The translations under genes and the position numbers were made by a program. A stretch of DNA of 64,000 nucleotides from Arabidopsis thaliana (Eukaryota; Streptophyta; Magnoliopsida; Brassicales; Brassicaceae), in NCBI RefSeq assembly GCF_000001735.4, contig NC_003076.8, positions 19,657,835 to 19,721,834 on the forward strand. Reading direction: 5' to 3'. Shown here one piece after another: positions 26,326-38,321 of the stretch. Under the pieces are notes generated by a model, which saw nothing but the letters and a program-made list of their open reading frames with translations, was not told the origin of the DNA and did no database searches. Position 1 is the stretch's first letter. Every line of letters begins with the position of its first letter.

Positions 26326-29037
26326 ATGGACAACGAGCTGTTTATGAACACAGAGTTTCCACCACCGCCGGAGATGGCGACGCATTTCGAACACCAACAG
26401 TCTTCTTCATCGGCCATGATGCTTAATTGGGCTTTAATGGATCCAAATCCGCATCAAGATTCTTCCTTTTTATGGGAAAAGTCAACGGAACAACAACAAC
26501 AACAAAGCATCTTTGACTCTGCTTTAAGCTCATTAGTCTCATCACCGACGCCGTCAAATTCCAACTTCTCCGGCGGTGGCGGTGACGGTTTTCTCATCAG
26601 AGAACTCATCGGAAAGCTTGGAAACATCGGTAATAATAATAACAACTCCGGTGAGATCTACGGAACTCCGATGTCTCGCTCCGCCTCATGTTACGCAACT
26701 CCGATGAGCTCTCCACCGCCACCGACGAATTCGAATTCTCAGATGATGATGAACAGAACGACGCCGTTGACGGAATTCTCAGCAGATCCGGGTTTTGCGG
26801 AGAGAGCAGCTAGATTCTCTTGTTTTGGTAGTCGGAGCTTTAACGGAAGAACCAATACAAATCTTCCGATTAACAACGGTAATAACATGGTCAACAACTC
26901 CGGGAAGCTGACACGTGTCTCCAGCACACCAGCTCTTAAGGCTCTTGTTTCACCGGAAGTCACACCCGGCGGCGAATTTTCCCGGAAGAGAAAATCTGTG
27001 CCTAAAGGAAAATCCAAAGAAAACCCCATTTCTACAGCTTCTCCATCTCCTAGTTTCTCAAAGGTACACAAAATTTTCCCGGAAAGTTATAATTTTTTCG
27101 TCAACTTTTCAAAATTTGGAAGACCCGCTTTTTTTCTAGCGTCACTGTTGGAAGAACCCAGTTCTTTGAAAAGTCAGCTTTTATATAAAGTGATTAACTT
27201 TTTGTATTTTTAATTTCTTAGACGGCGGAAAAGAATGGTGGAAAAGGAGGAAGTAAAAGTTCAGAAGAAAAAGGAGGAAAAAGGAGAAGAGAAGAAGAAG
27301 ATGATGAAGAAGAAGAAGGAGAAGGTGAAGGGAACAAAAGCAATAACACAAAACCACCTGAGCCTCCTAAAGATTACATTCATGTTCGAGCTCGACGAGG
27401 CCAAGCAACCGATAGTCACAGCCTCGCCGAACGAGTAATTATTTCTCTTTACTCTCTACTTCTCCTAAAATCTTATATAGTAAAGTTGACCTCAATTATC
27501 CGGAGTTTGTTAAACTCCGGATAAAATTGGCAAAATATTCTTTAGATTCGGTTAAATTTTAAACCAAAATTTCGAGAGAGTCGGGCTAATGTATGAGTTG
27601 GAACACTAGTTGCGAGGCAAAATAAATGCTAAGAAATTTATAGGTTTTGGCACAAAGAAATGTATAGGTTTTGGCCCAAAACTTATCGGATATGAAGATA
27701 AAACAAAATATAATCACATTTAGTGAATTCTTGATGACATTGCAAGTTCAATGATCTAGTTTAAATTTTGATCAGTACTGTTTTTTTTAGTAATAAGGGG
27801 ATAAATTAAACCTTTATTAGTTGTGTTAATTGAATTTGGGTTTGATTTTGTTCTTTAATGTTGGTTTAGGTTCGGAGGGAGAAAATTGGTGAAAGGATGA
27901 AGCTTCTTCAAGATCTTGTGCCTGGATGCAATAAGGTGAGACTTTTATTTTTATACTTTTAAGTACATGATTATCACTGATTATTTTTCGTTATGAACTA
28001 AATTGTTGATTAGTATAATTAGAAAATTAATGTCTTTGTTTTTCTTTGTTTATACGATGAAAGGTTACTGGAAAAGCACTGATGCTTGATGAAATTATAA
28101 ACTACGTACAATCATTGCAAAGACAAGTTGAGGTATAATTATTATTTGGTTTCATCTAAAATCTAATTAATTGTTTCATTCATTAATCACCGAATTTAAA
28201 TTATTTGCAATGATTTTTTTAATCTATTTTTCTAATATTTTGTGTTTAATAATCATGGGCAGTTCTTGTCAATGAAGTTATCATCAGTGAACGACACCAG
28301 GCTGGATTTTAACGTGGACGCTCTTGTGTCAAAGGATGTTGTAAGTCACCTTAAACATTAACATCAATTTAACAACCATTAATAATGATAATTTGTAATT
28401 ATTCATTTCTCAAATCCTTGTTTTTTTTTTGCTTTTTGTTTTTGTCGTCACTTTTATATATATATATATATATATATCTTAAATACTTTTTTCAATCCAC
28501 CCATTAGCATTAATCAGGCAGCTTTTTATTTTCTTTTATAAAGTACCTTTTGTACCTTTTCTATTGAATAATATGCAATCTTTTTTTTTTAAATGTGTTT
28601 TGTGTAATTTGATTTTTTTTTTCAGATGATTCCATCAAGTAACAACCGATTGCATGAAGAAGGACTCCAATCAAAGTCTTCAAGTCATCATCATCAACAA
28701 CAACTTAATATTTATAACAATAATTCACAATTACTTCCCAATATTTCTTCCAATAACATGATGCTCCAGTCTCCTATGAACTCTTTGGAAACCTCTACCT
28801 TAGCCAGAAGCTTCACTCACTTACCAACACTTACCCAATTTACTGACTCAATTTCTCAGGTTTAAATTACTCTTTTAATTTTCTTCTTCAATCTCAAGTT
28901 TTATATAACAAGTTTTTTTTTTTCTTTTGTGTTTTCAGTATCAAATGTTTAGCGAAGAAGATTTACAAAGCATAGTAGGAATGGGAGTGGCAGAAAACCC
29001 CAACAATGAATCTCAACACATGAAAATTGAGCTTTGA
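26326..29037 (+). CDS. CIB2: bHLH transcription factor bHLH78 / CIB2
   Basis: Seven exons: 26326-27063, 27222-27434, 27870-27935, 28064-28132, 28263-28340, 28626-28859, 28939-29037, giving 498 aa as for bHLH78. The N-terminal half is low-complexity (Ser, Asn, Gln, Pro runs). A basic/acidic linker with K/R and poly-Glu stretches precedes the bHLH domain at about residues 300-365. The basic region is [20 protein letters not shown], with the His-Glu-Arg type HSLAERVRR DNA contacts for E/G-box binding; helix 1 is [19 protein letters not shown]; helix 2 is [21 protein letters not shown]. This exact bHLH is shared by the CIB subfamily, whose members interact with cryptochrome 2 to promote flowering (family knowledge). 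An (AT)n tract lies in intron 5. Confidence 0.95.
28455..28477. repeat. (TA)n microsatellite in CIB2 intron 5
   Basis: Uninterrupted TA dinucleotide run of 23 bp between exons 5 and 6. Confidence 0.9.
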
Positions 29038-29520
29038 TCAACCATTTTTTTCAAGGTCTCAAGGAAGAAAACAAGAGAAAAAGGATTGATGGGTGTACAT
29101 AAACCATACCAATATTTGTGATTTATTCATATACTCATCTCCATATATATATGTATACACACTTTTATGGAAATAACCTATATTTTTTTACTTTTTATAC
29201 TTTATATTATCATCTTCCAATTCATTATTAGCATTATTAGGGTTCAATTGTATTGTTATCCACTTTGGATTCCTTTTGCTTTTCTGATGTAATATCAATG
29301 TAAGTTTCTTACCATCCACTACAATCCAAGATAACTAATCTACTCTAAATTAGGCTAAACAAAAAGACCACTTTTTATATTTATTTGATTTTAAGTTAAT
29401 TATAGAAAGACCATCGTTTTCAAAATGTATTGTAAAATTAGGAACTTATTGTCACAATATTTTTTTATATGAAAGTGTACATTTTCCAAAAAAACTCCTT
29501 TTATGTTTTTATTAAATTAA

Positions 29521-30205
29521 GGAGGTCAACCGGGTTGGACCACGGGTTAATTAGTTAAAATTTATTTAATAAATTTAATATTAATAGAAATTTTAGAATA
29601 TTTTATAAAAAATTTTTGTAGTATTTAATATAAAACAAAAATAATCATATCATATTTAATCAAATATAAAATTATATTATGTTTAACAGAATATAAAATC
29701 ATTTACACCCAAATATATATATATATAGAAAAAATCAAACAATAATAATAAAGTGGTTAAAAATTTGAAATCCAATAAATGTCTCACACCGTAACAAATA
29801 TATTAGGAGATCATCAATGACAGAAATAAATTAATAAAACATCGTGAATTAAAACAACTAATCTCGGTTGTCTCTCTCACCATTCGATTCAATTTTAAGG
29901 CGGTATTGTAAAGTCTTCACCAAAATCTAAAACATCAAATGAATTTAAGAACTGAAAAAACTTTTAAAAATAATTGAATAAAGTCTAAAATCCCATATTT
30001 TATTGTAAAATCAAGAGAACTTTTTAAAACCCACACCCGGCCGGTTCAACCGGTTTACCGGGTCACGGGTTAATTGTGAGTTTTTGTGGGTTTTTTTGGT
30101 TTTGAACTTGTTGGGTTTTAACACTAAACCCAAACCGGAAAAGTGTTCAAATCACGGGTTAACTGGTCGGACCGGACGGTTCGGGTCTGGCGTGAAAACA
30201 CTGGT
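29521..30205. repeat. Unclassified interspersed-repeat-like block
   Basis: GC-rich patches built on cggg and ggttaa (AACCGGGTTGGACCACGGGT near 29529; GGTTCAACCGGTTTACCGGG near 30043; GGTCGGACCGGACGGTTCGG near 30167) flank about 500 bp of AT-rich sequence. The phrase CACGGGTTAA recurs three times in the same orientation. It looks like a decayed DNA transposon, but no target duplication was found. Confidence 0.4.
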
Positions 30206-30977
30206 GATCAGCTATACTAAACCCTAACCTGGATCCTATGCAAAATTATTCAACGTAGTTACTATTTTCTAGGTCAATAATTACAATCTTATCTAAATCA
30301 AATCATTTACATCAAACACTTAAGGACAAAGAACTTTCCGACAAATATCATTAGACAGAAAGAAACCTCTGGATAATTAATAAATTTCTTAATGATGGTC
30401 TATGATCTAAAATAAACTTGATTTAAATGATATATCAAAATACGAAAATTTATTGTTTACATTCGTTACTTCCTAATTAGTCAACATCACTTTCATTCCT
30501 AGATTCTTTTTGATTTGATATTTGCTAATGTTAACCAGCTGTGTGAGGTGTTATGTCTTTATCTCTATTGTCTTTGGATTAGAGGTGGGATTTGAAAACA
30601 ATATTATAGTGAGATCAAGTTGTGATTTCTGAAAATTAAATGTCCTGCTTGTAATTTCTTGAGATCTACTGAGAAAAGGCGGAATCTTATGTTTGCTTTT
30701 TCTCTAACCGGTTTAATACATAATCAACCAATGATTCAATGATCAACCAAATATCTTTCTCTAATTAATAATTTTGTTCCATTATTTTAATCTTATCTTT
30801 CCGTAGCTTAAATTTCTGTTTGTTCCAAATTCCAGTAGGTGTTAGGTCCTAACTAGAATAAACATGACCACTGAATCATGTATACAAATCTATAGGAAAT
30901 TAGGTCATGTATGTCTTATACTATTAAGTATGTATATTGCTCGATTGAGCTTGATCACCTTCCAGTATGTGTTTTCG

Positions 30978-31115
30978 ATCAATTTATGGCAAGTTTTTCT
31001 ATCATATTCAGTTCTAGTAAGGATTTCTCAATCAATTTTGTTTTGGTAAAGATTTTTCGATCAATCCTGATTACGTTAAGATTTATCGATCGATCAATCT
31101 TGTTTATGATAAAAA
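30978..31115. repeat. Degenerate ~30-bp tandem repeats
   Basis: Five consecutive units start ATCAAT or ATCATA at 30978, 31001, 31031, 31060 and 31093. Each contains a 'gtaaggattt/gtaaagattt/gttaagattt'-like core and ends in 'tcg' or 'tct'. Confidence 0.6.
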
Positions 31116-32551
31116 AAATTCTGTTCATTTACACTTCAGGTTCGATCATCTTCAACATCGGGTTTTTCTCGATCACTTCTGATAATATTTTTGATAATAT
31201 TTGGATTTGTTCGACTATTTCTTATACCGGATAAATTTTCTCGAGCATATTTGTTTTGGCCTGAAGAATTCTAAATCTATATCCTCATCATTATGTCTAT
31301 TTAAGTGGCTTAGCTGACCAACCGAATTATAGCAAAGATTGCACCATCTTATTTACTAATCTAAGTAAATGTAACATATTGATCTTACTAAATTTCAGGT
31401 GTCTTTTAAATAGGGTCTTATTTATGATTATGCAAATTATGTATATGCAAACAAAATTCATTTTTTTATCAAACAATATTATATGTCAATATATAGATAT
31501 GCTGATTTTTTTTCTTCTTCACTGTGGCGAAGTTAGTTTCCATATACATAAATAATCTTTCAAAAATGCATTTTTCAGTATAACAATAATATAAGGAAAC
31601 AATGATAGGTATAATCATTTCTGATTATATGAAGATTAACTGATAAATTATGTAGAGTACTAGTGTGAAAGGGAATTAACAAAAATATAGCAATCACATG
31701 GGTCTGCACTCTGATTCGTGGACTTAGCACACAGAATAATGATATTGGATTTTATTAATCACCAACTACTTTCAAGTTCATAATTGAAAAGTTGTTAATT
31801 AAAACTTCTAAACTAATTTATAAATCTTTATGGTTTTATTAGTCTTCACTTGCAGCTTTAGTTATAAATTCATAATTAAGAACTGGAGATTGAATTATTG
31901 GACGCAGGAATAGGTAGGGTGAATTATAATTTGCTTTTGTTTACTAATACTTTAATTTAATCCATTCTATTTTGATCACTAGAATAAAAAGTAGAAGATG
32001 CTTTGAATGTGGGTGGTTTTTATATTTTTAATATCGAAGAGTAGTTGCATCTCACTCGGAAATTTAATGATATTAAAAAATGGTTACAAAGTAATGACAG
32101 TGTACATGTGATATACTTTTTATCTTCACAAATGTTGTACAGTGGCAAATCACTACTTATTATGTTGAAGAAAGCTTATTCTTCTTTTCTTTTCGAACAT
32201 TTCCCAAATCCATTAGAGTGGTCCATTTCTTTTTGATTATGTAGTGTTAACCCATTAAATATTAATATATCTTTTATAACAATCTATTGGAAAATCTATA
32301 TCTTTGGTAACCAAAAACTTGTTATAAATATAAAACGTTACGTTGAAATATTTGACCCGGCCTATTTATAGAAATTTAAACAAATAAGATGCGAATCAAA
32401 GATACTTTACGTTGGATTTGTACACTAATTTTGATAGTCCCGTCAAGCAGTCACCGTATAGCTAGGTCAAAACCATTAAACTAGCACATATAATATAATT
32501 CCATCACAAAAGGTTTTCCATATTAATTAGAGCTTCATCCATCAAATCAAC

Positions 32552-32572
32552 ATATATATATATATATATATA
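32552..32572. repeat. (AT)n microsatellite
   Basis: A 21-bp AT dinucleotide run in the spacer downstream of ROF2. Confidence 0.9.
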
Positions 32573-32911
32573 ATTATTGAATATGTAAAGTTGAATATAT
32601 ATGATGATCACACATTTTTAGATATTCTGAATATTGTTTCTATATTAACCTAGATTTAAATATTATTAGGTAGATAGAACTTTTTTGTTTTTGAACAATA
32701 GGTAGATAGAACATAACTACTAGATATGATATATCAAGCTATTGGGGTCATTAACTTGGAGTAGATCCTCGTTTATTACAAGTCTGTTTTATAACAACTC
32801 TGAAACAGTAACACACACCAAGATTGATTACAAAGAGTAAAAACAGAAATTTGTAGACTTTTCACATTTAGTTTTTGGAATCAATGCGACTCTCTAAAGT
32901 GATTCAAAGAC

Positions 32912-35822
32912 TCATGCCTTGGTGTCAATACTCATCGCTTGTGCTTCCTTCTGAGTTCCTTTCTGCACAATCACAGTTCATACAAACCAGAATATTATCA
33001 GCTCAATAAAGCTTTCCCTATTTTTACCCATTGAAACTCTCCTTTTTAAGAAACTACTTACGTGTGGCTCAAGCATTTTCGACAACATGTTGCTGTAAAA
33101 CTTAGCATCTTTCTTGTTATACTCTTTCACCTTCTCCTTCAACTTCTTATATTCTATCTTCACCTCCCTGTGCATACCCATGTTGGAAATTAGAATACAT
33201 CGCAACGAAAAAAACAAAGGACCAATAGAAAATTACTCACTTGTTGTCTGGATCGATTTCGAGAGCTTTCTTGATATCAAGCTCAGCCAGATCAAGATCC
33301 GCCGTCTCCAAGTAGGCATGTGCTCTCCTATACATTGCCTTCACGTTCCTACTATCCATCTCCAACACCTATTCACATTCGTTTCATTCACTACTTAGTC
33401 GTTCATCTCCAATTGTAATATCCAAAATTACTGAAACTGAAATGTTTTGTTTTTACCTTTGTGGACAATTTTGCTGCTTCCTTGTAATCTTTCAGTTTCA
33501 GCTTGCAAGCTGCATCATTCAGGTTACAGGCAATCTTGAGATCTTTTGATTTCTTTTTCTCCTCTTCGTCGAAAGTTGAGTCATATTCTATATATTTGAC
33601 ACCCTGCAATCAAAACTTGATGTTAAAATCTAAACAAAAACATAAGTTTCTTTAGCAAATACTAGGACCAAATCCCAAACCCTCTCGTATCTCTTTGAAG
33701 CTCTTGCGTATTTTCCAGCTTTGAACAACACATTGCCTTCTTCTTTCTTCTTGCCTGCAGCTTCTATCCTTTCCTGTGTGTTCATATCCCAAGACTCTTT
33801 CTCCTGCATCAAGAGAGACGATATCATTAGCACACTTAAGTTTCTTCATAAAGAAAGAAACAACACTCAGAAAGTGAATCCTCTCACCTTGATGAAAGAT
33901 ACCAACTCGACCTCATAGTATACAGTCGAGTTTGGCGGTATTACAGCCAGCTCCTGTTTTGATTCAGAGGAACCAAAAGCATATTCCGGTGAAATTGTGA
34001 TGAGTGCTACCTCACCCTTCTTCATGCCCATCACAGCTTTTTCAAGCCCTTCTATCACTTGTTCTGCACAGATCACCAATCCTCTGTCATTTAATATCAT
34101 AGCCGTGAAATGTCAAATACAAAAAGGAAACAATATTCCAAGTTCTGTATATATGAATATTATACCTTCATCAATCTTGAACTCGAACGGCTCCTCATCT
34201 TCTTCATGACCTTTCTTCACAAACACGGTTGTTCCATCTTGAAGTTTACCAATCAACTTCACTGCAACAAAAAACTCGTTGTCAGATCACATAGCTTAAC
34301 CATAGCGTAGAGGAGGTCTTCAGATAAGACCCTTAAAGATAGATGCTAACATTTGACAATCGCTCCTTCATTGGGACGCTCATATCCTTCTCCTTCCTTG
34401 AGTATTTTCTTAATAACCTTCCTGTCATCAGTTACTTCCACCACAGTCTTCCAAGAAACCAACTCAAGGTCAATCTGAAGGGTTGCATTTGGTGGGATTG
34501 CAGCTTGAAGACCATCAGAAGCTGGTCTTCCAAATTCCCCAAATCCATCTGTACAAGTCAGAGTGTCACACATCAATCTAAATTCACTGATTCATCGCTA
34601 AATAAGGACAAACACCAAATAAAATACTCACATTGTGGCTTCACAGTCAGGAGAACCTTCTCCCCTCTTTTCATGGTTTTGACAGCCTTAGAAAGCGCAG
34701 GACAGAAATGGCCTATTACACGAGAAGTATTTAGATCCTCGAATAGCTAATAATATCCGGTTGAGAAAAAAAAATACTAACCCTCCTTGACAGTAAACTC
34801 TACACCATCAGACTTTCCAACAATGGTGCCATCCTCAAGCCGAGCTTCATACTTGACTGCCACGGTACCAAACCATAAAACAAATCAGAACCAACAACAT
34901 CGACAAGACTATATTCCAGCACAAAGAATCAAACCAAAATCATAGGAAGACGAAAAACACGCACCGTAAACTTCATCAAGGTCTTTTGGCTTCTCCCATT
35001 TTTCTCCTTCCACAATTATTTTCTTAGACACACCACCATCACCACATATATCCTTAACACTCCTCCATGCTATCAACTCCACATCAAACTGAAGAGTAGC
35101 GTTCGGAGGTATAGTCGGCGGTGAACCGGTTTCACCATATGCCAGCTCAGGAGGAATGGTGAAAATAGCATTTTCACCTTTCTTCATTGTCTTGATCCCC
35201 AAGTCCCATCCTTTAATGACATGTCCTGACCATTCCAAACCAAAACAAAATTCAGAACTCGAAAGACACCGTAATTAAATAGTAACTATCGATCAAAACA
35301 AACTCTCAACCAAAACTTCTCTCACAAACCGGCCTCAAAGAAGACAACAGCCTTAATATGATCCTATAATATTATCCGAATCCGAAAAAATCCGATCCAA
35401 ATCCGAATACATAGGCCTCACAAATATTGTTGCAAAATAGAAAAGTACCTTGGCCAAGAGTAAATTTGAAAGGAGTTCCTCTGTCACGGCTCGAATCAAA
35501 CTTGGTACCATCTAACAAAGTTCCAGTGTAATGCACTGCAAAAGAAAACACAATCTGAGAACCTGATTCACACATATATTATCATCAGATCAGACTTCAG
35601 CAATTTCAAATTACCTTCAACTTCGTCACCGTTCTCAGGCGTGTCCCATTTTTCACATTCCTTAACAAGTTTCTTCTTCAATCCTGATTTTCCGATCTCC
35701 ATTTCCTCGCCGATTTTCAGATAAGGAGCAGAGTCAGCTTCGTCATTGTCGGGGAGATCCATATCCATCTCCTCTGGCTCCTCTTCCGGAAACTGGTTCT
35801 GCGTGTCGAAATCGTCTTCCAT
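32912..35822 (-). CDS. ROF2: ROF2 / FKBP65, multi-domain FK506-binding peptidyl-prolyl isomerase
   Basis: Thirteen exons on the minus strand: 35822-35615, 35535-35449, 35225-34965, 34856-34782, 34712-34632, 34548-34351, 34261-34166, 34063-33888, 33803-33681, 33603-33457, 33368-33241, 33167-33062, 32962-32912, giving 578 aa as known. After an acidic N-terminus come three FKBP domains (about residues 55-150, 175-265, 290-392). The first is the most complete ([46 protein letters not shown]); the third is divergent. TPR repeats follow (about 400-530: [55 protein letters not shown]), the HSP90-binding module, then a basic C-terminal tail. ROF2 is a heat-induced cochaperone that modulates thermotolerance with HSP90 and HsfA2 (established); a heat-shock-element-like site lies upstream. 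Confidence 0.97.
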
Positions 35823-35918
35823 TTTCTGATCAAATTTAAGAGAGTGAAATCGATAATCACGAGAGAATTCTAGAGAGTGTGTTGGCAGAGATGAGATGGT
35901 TTGAGAAATTGTGATGAG

Positions 35919-35971
35919 AATTTATAGGGGGAGTGAAGAAAGAGTGTTTTGGGGTTTTTCTAGAGACTTCT
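35919..35971 (-). promoter_or_regulatory. Heat-shock element and TATA box of ROF2
   Basis: A TATAAATT box (35926-35919) lies about 100 bp upstream of the ROF2 ATG. About 30 bp further upstream, 35957-35971 reads TTTCTAGAGACTTCT, that is TTC-nn-GAG-nn-TTC, a three-unit heat-shock element with one mismatch (GAG for GAA). Its position matches the known heat induction of the gene. Confidence 0.6.
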
Positions 35972-36459
35972 GATTTTCATTTGAATCCTTGAGCCTAAAG
36001 ATGTGTCCCGATGTTTCCAGATACTGACTGTTAGCGTGATTTTTATTTTTATTTGTTAGAACACTTTTTATTTTTCTTTTGAGCGGGTCTCGTTAATCTA
36101 AAATTAATAAATTAATTTTTTAAAAACACACAAGTTTTGAATCATTTTAAATACTTAAAATTTAAAATTTGATTATAGAAGCATTATTTTTGTGACTAGA
36201 TTTTTTTTTATTATTCTAAATCAAATAATATTTTATTTTATACAATTTACTATTCATCATCCTTGACTAATAAAAATTAAAAAGAGCATAAAGACTTAAA
36301 CGATTTATCTTTTTGAAATATCTATAGCCGTGGTTTTATTTACAATAAACACAAAAACTAAAATTATTAGCTAGTTAATTGATCTGTATTTCGTATGGTT
36401 GGTTCAATTTTTTTTATGATTTGTGGCTAACTAGTTTATGTATAGTTATGCCTTTGAGT
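35972..36459. other. AT-rich spacer upstream of ROF2
   Basis: Distal promoter of ROF2 and downstream flank of the DUF1216-like pseudogene. No other structure recognised. Confidence 0.5.
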
Positions 36460-37843
36460 TCAAGTTGACTTGATCTTGCCGGGAGAAGAGGAAGAAGTTG
36501 TAGATGTCTCGCTCTGAATAGCGGTCTCAACGAATTTGGTTGTGACTTGTTCCCACTTAGTGATTGTCTTCTTAATCTCTGTTTGTTGTGCCGTTGTGCA
36601 TGTCAAATACCCATCTTTCTTGCCTTTATTCTAACTTACTATTCTACTATGGATGGTTTCTAACTCTTTGATAGTCTTCACTTCTTTTTGGTAAGTTTCC
36701 ATGGACTGCTTCACCTATATTGTGAGTTAGAAGAACATGTAGCAAGTAACAACAGAAAGAGACGTATCTTTTTTGTACCTTTGCTGATTTGGTTCCAATT
36801 CTTGACCGCATAAATGTCATGTCATCAGATAGTTTCCCAGCAGCATATTTGATCGTAGAGAAGAAACTTTTTTTGCTTTTGGGAGAATTCTTTGAGCGTG
36901 CAGCCATTATACCCTTGAGTTTCTCAAAGAAGACCTCGTATTCCTCCTTTGGTGGACACTTTTTTTCGAGGTTTATTATGAATATCATGACTTCTTTGGA
37001 AGTCTCAGCCTCAACTTGTGTCAATGTTATAGCGTTTTTCTGAGTTGCTGATCCAGCACTTCCACTTTCAGTAGGACTAATGGAGCTTCCACCAGTAGTG
37101 TCCGTAAAGGAAACCCCACTGCCAGAAGGATTGCTCGTAGGACTTCCACTAGCACTAGCAAGCTTCTACCGGTAGTTCAGGAACTACAGGAATGCCTAAG
37201 TTAGAGCCTGAACCTGTAGTGTCTGTGAAAGCGCCTCCGCTAATGAAGCTACCAAAGCTTTTGCTATTATCGCTAGAACTTCCTTTTCCGCTTGTAGAAC
37301 TTTCCATTGAAAAAGAGTTTGTTGTGTTTACAACAATTGTGTTTGTGATCCGAGTAATAACCGTCTCCATTTCAAGATCCCTTCTTTGATTTCTTTTTGA
37401 TGTTGAGCTGCTAGCTTCATGGATTCTTCGCTCTCCTCTTTCTTGCGGCTACCTATAATCTTTCCCGCCTCAGTTCTCATAAATTTAAAGGTATTTATGA
37501 CATCCATTTTCTCTTCTTGAATTTCTTTCTTAATCTGTTATACATATGCAAGATGAAGTAAATAAAATGTTTCATTAGCCATACATTTTCACCTTCAAGA
37601 AAAGAATGTATTTCGAAGTAAATTTGAATTTACTTGTCTAGTTGTCTTAGAACATTCTTTCTCGAGGTCCGACACAAAGACCATCACTACTTTAACGGTG
37701 CAAGGCTCTACATCCTTCACCGTTTGCGGATCTGGAATTTGAGGTAAAGATGGCTTAATCTTCAAGTGAGCTGAAACAATGTCCAGAAGGGACACAGATA
37801 CAAAAAGAATGGTGAAGCATAACAACAGCTGAACTCATGCCAT
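36460..37843 (-). pseudogene. DUF1216-like secreted-protein gene, multiply disrupted
   Basis: A coding-like tract runs from ATG 37843 (GCA, then TGA at codon 3) to TGA 36460. After the early stop the same frame encodes a signal-peptide-like segment (QLLLCFTILFVSVSLLDIVS) and a Cys-containing domain to a donor at 37633. The next exon (from about 37534) shifts frame near 37376 between a KEIKEGILK-type helix and METVITRITNTIVVN, then again near 37166 in a Ser/Gly-rich linker. A second domain (VMIFIINLEKKCPPKEEYEV, then KLSDDMTFMRSRIG) follows. The last exon has an in-frame TAG just after SRIVS before resuming (TAQQTEIKKTITKWEQ). The domain pattern resembles the Brassicaceae DUF1216 family (tentative). 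With at least two stops and two frameshifts, no full product is expected; an extra unrecognised intron could explain some but not all defects. Confidence 0.72.
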
Positions 37844-38321
37844 TATTCTATCTTGTGAGAAATGAAGGTTGAAGAAATTTATTTATTTGTTCTGCTTTCG
37901 TAGATATGTTTAGTGTTCAATGTTTAGAATCATTGATCCACTGACCATTGAGAATTTGGTGGATTGAGGTCAAAATAATAGCAAAGAGTTTCACAAAAGC
38001 ATTGATGGTAAACTTTTGTATTTTGCCATTGTAGTTGTCTTTTTTTTTTTGTAAGACGACACTGCCTAAGATTTTTCTTGACCCCTCTCATTCTGCGCAT
38101 AGATCACCATTGAGGTCGCTAAGCCGTACTGTGTAATTTGCTTTGGCTAACTAATTGAAGTTGAGCCAATTATGAAAAGAAAATGTTAAATATCACCATA
38201 ACAATCATCTGCAGTCTTTACGCCTAAAAGCCAAAAGACTAGAAAAAACCCTCCCATAGATGGTTTCTTTGTATTATCCAGAGAACTCTTGAAGCAAAAT
38301 CGTTAAAGAACGGAGACCGGA
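37844..38321. other. Spacer between the DUF1216-like pseudogene and FKBP15-2
   Basis: Former promoter of the pseudogene and 3' flank of FKBP15-2. Contains a T-run at 38041-38050; nothing else recognised. Confidence 0.5.

Larger units (their letters stand above)
29038..32911. other. Long spacer between CIB2 and ROF2
   Basis: AT-rich with no supported gene. It contains a repeat-like cggg/ttaa region (29521-30205), a ladder of about 30-bp degenerate repeats (30978-31115) and an (AT)n tract (32552-32572). Reading frames such as 30864-31234 fall in the repeat ladder and have no domain. Confidence 0.5.

Noticed and set aside
27235-27438. Lys/Glu-rich frame over CIB2 exon 2
   Set aside because: Out of frame with the bHLH; the real frame encodes the basic region across the exon 2/3 junction.
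30864-31234. Two overlapping frames in the CIB2-ROF2 spacer
   Set aside because: Produced by the ~30-bp degenerate repeats; no domain.
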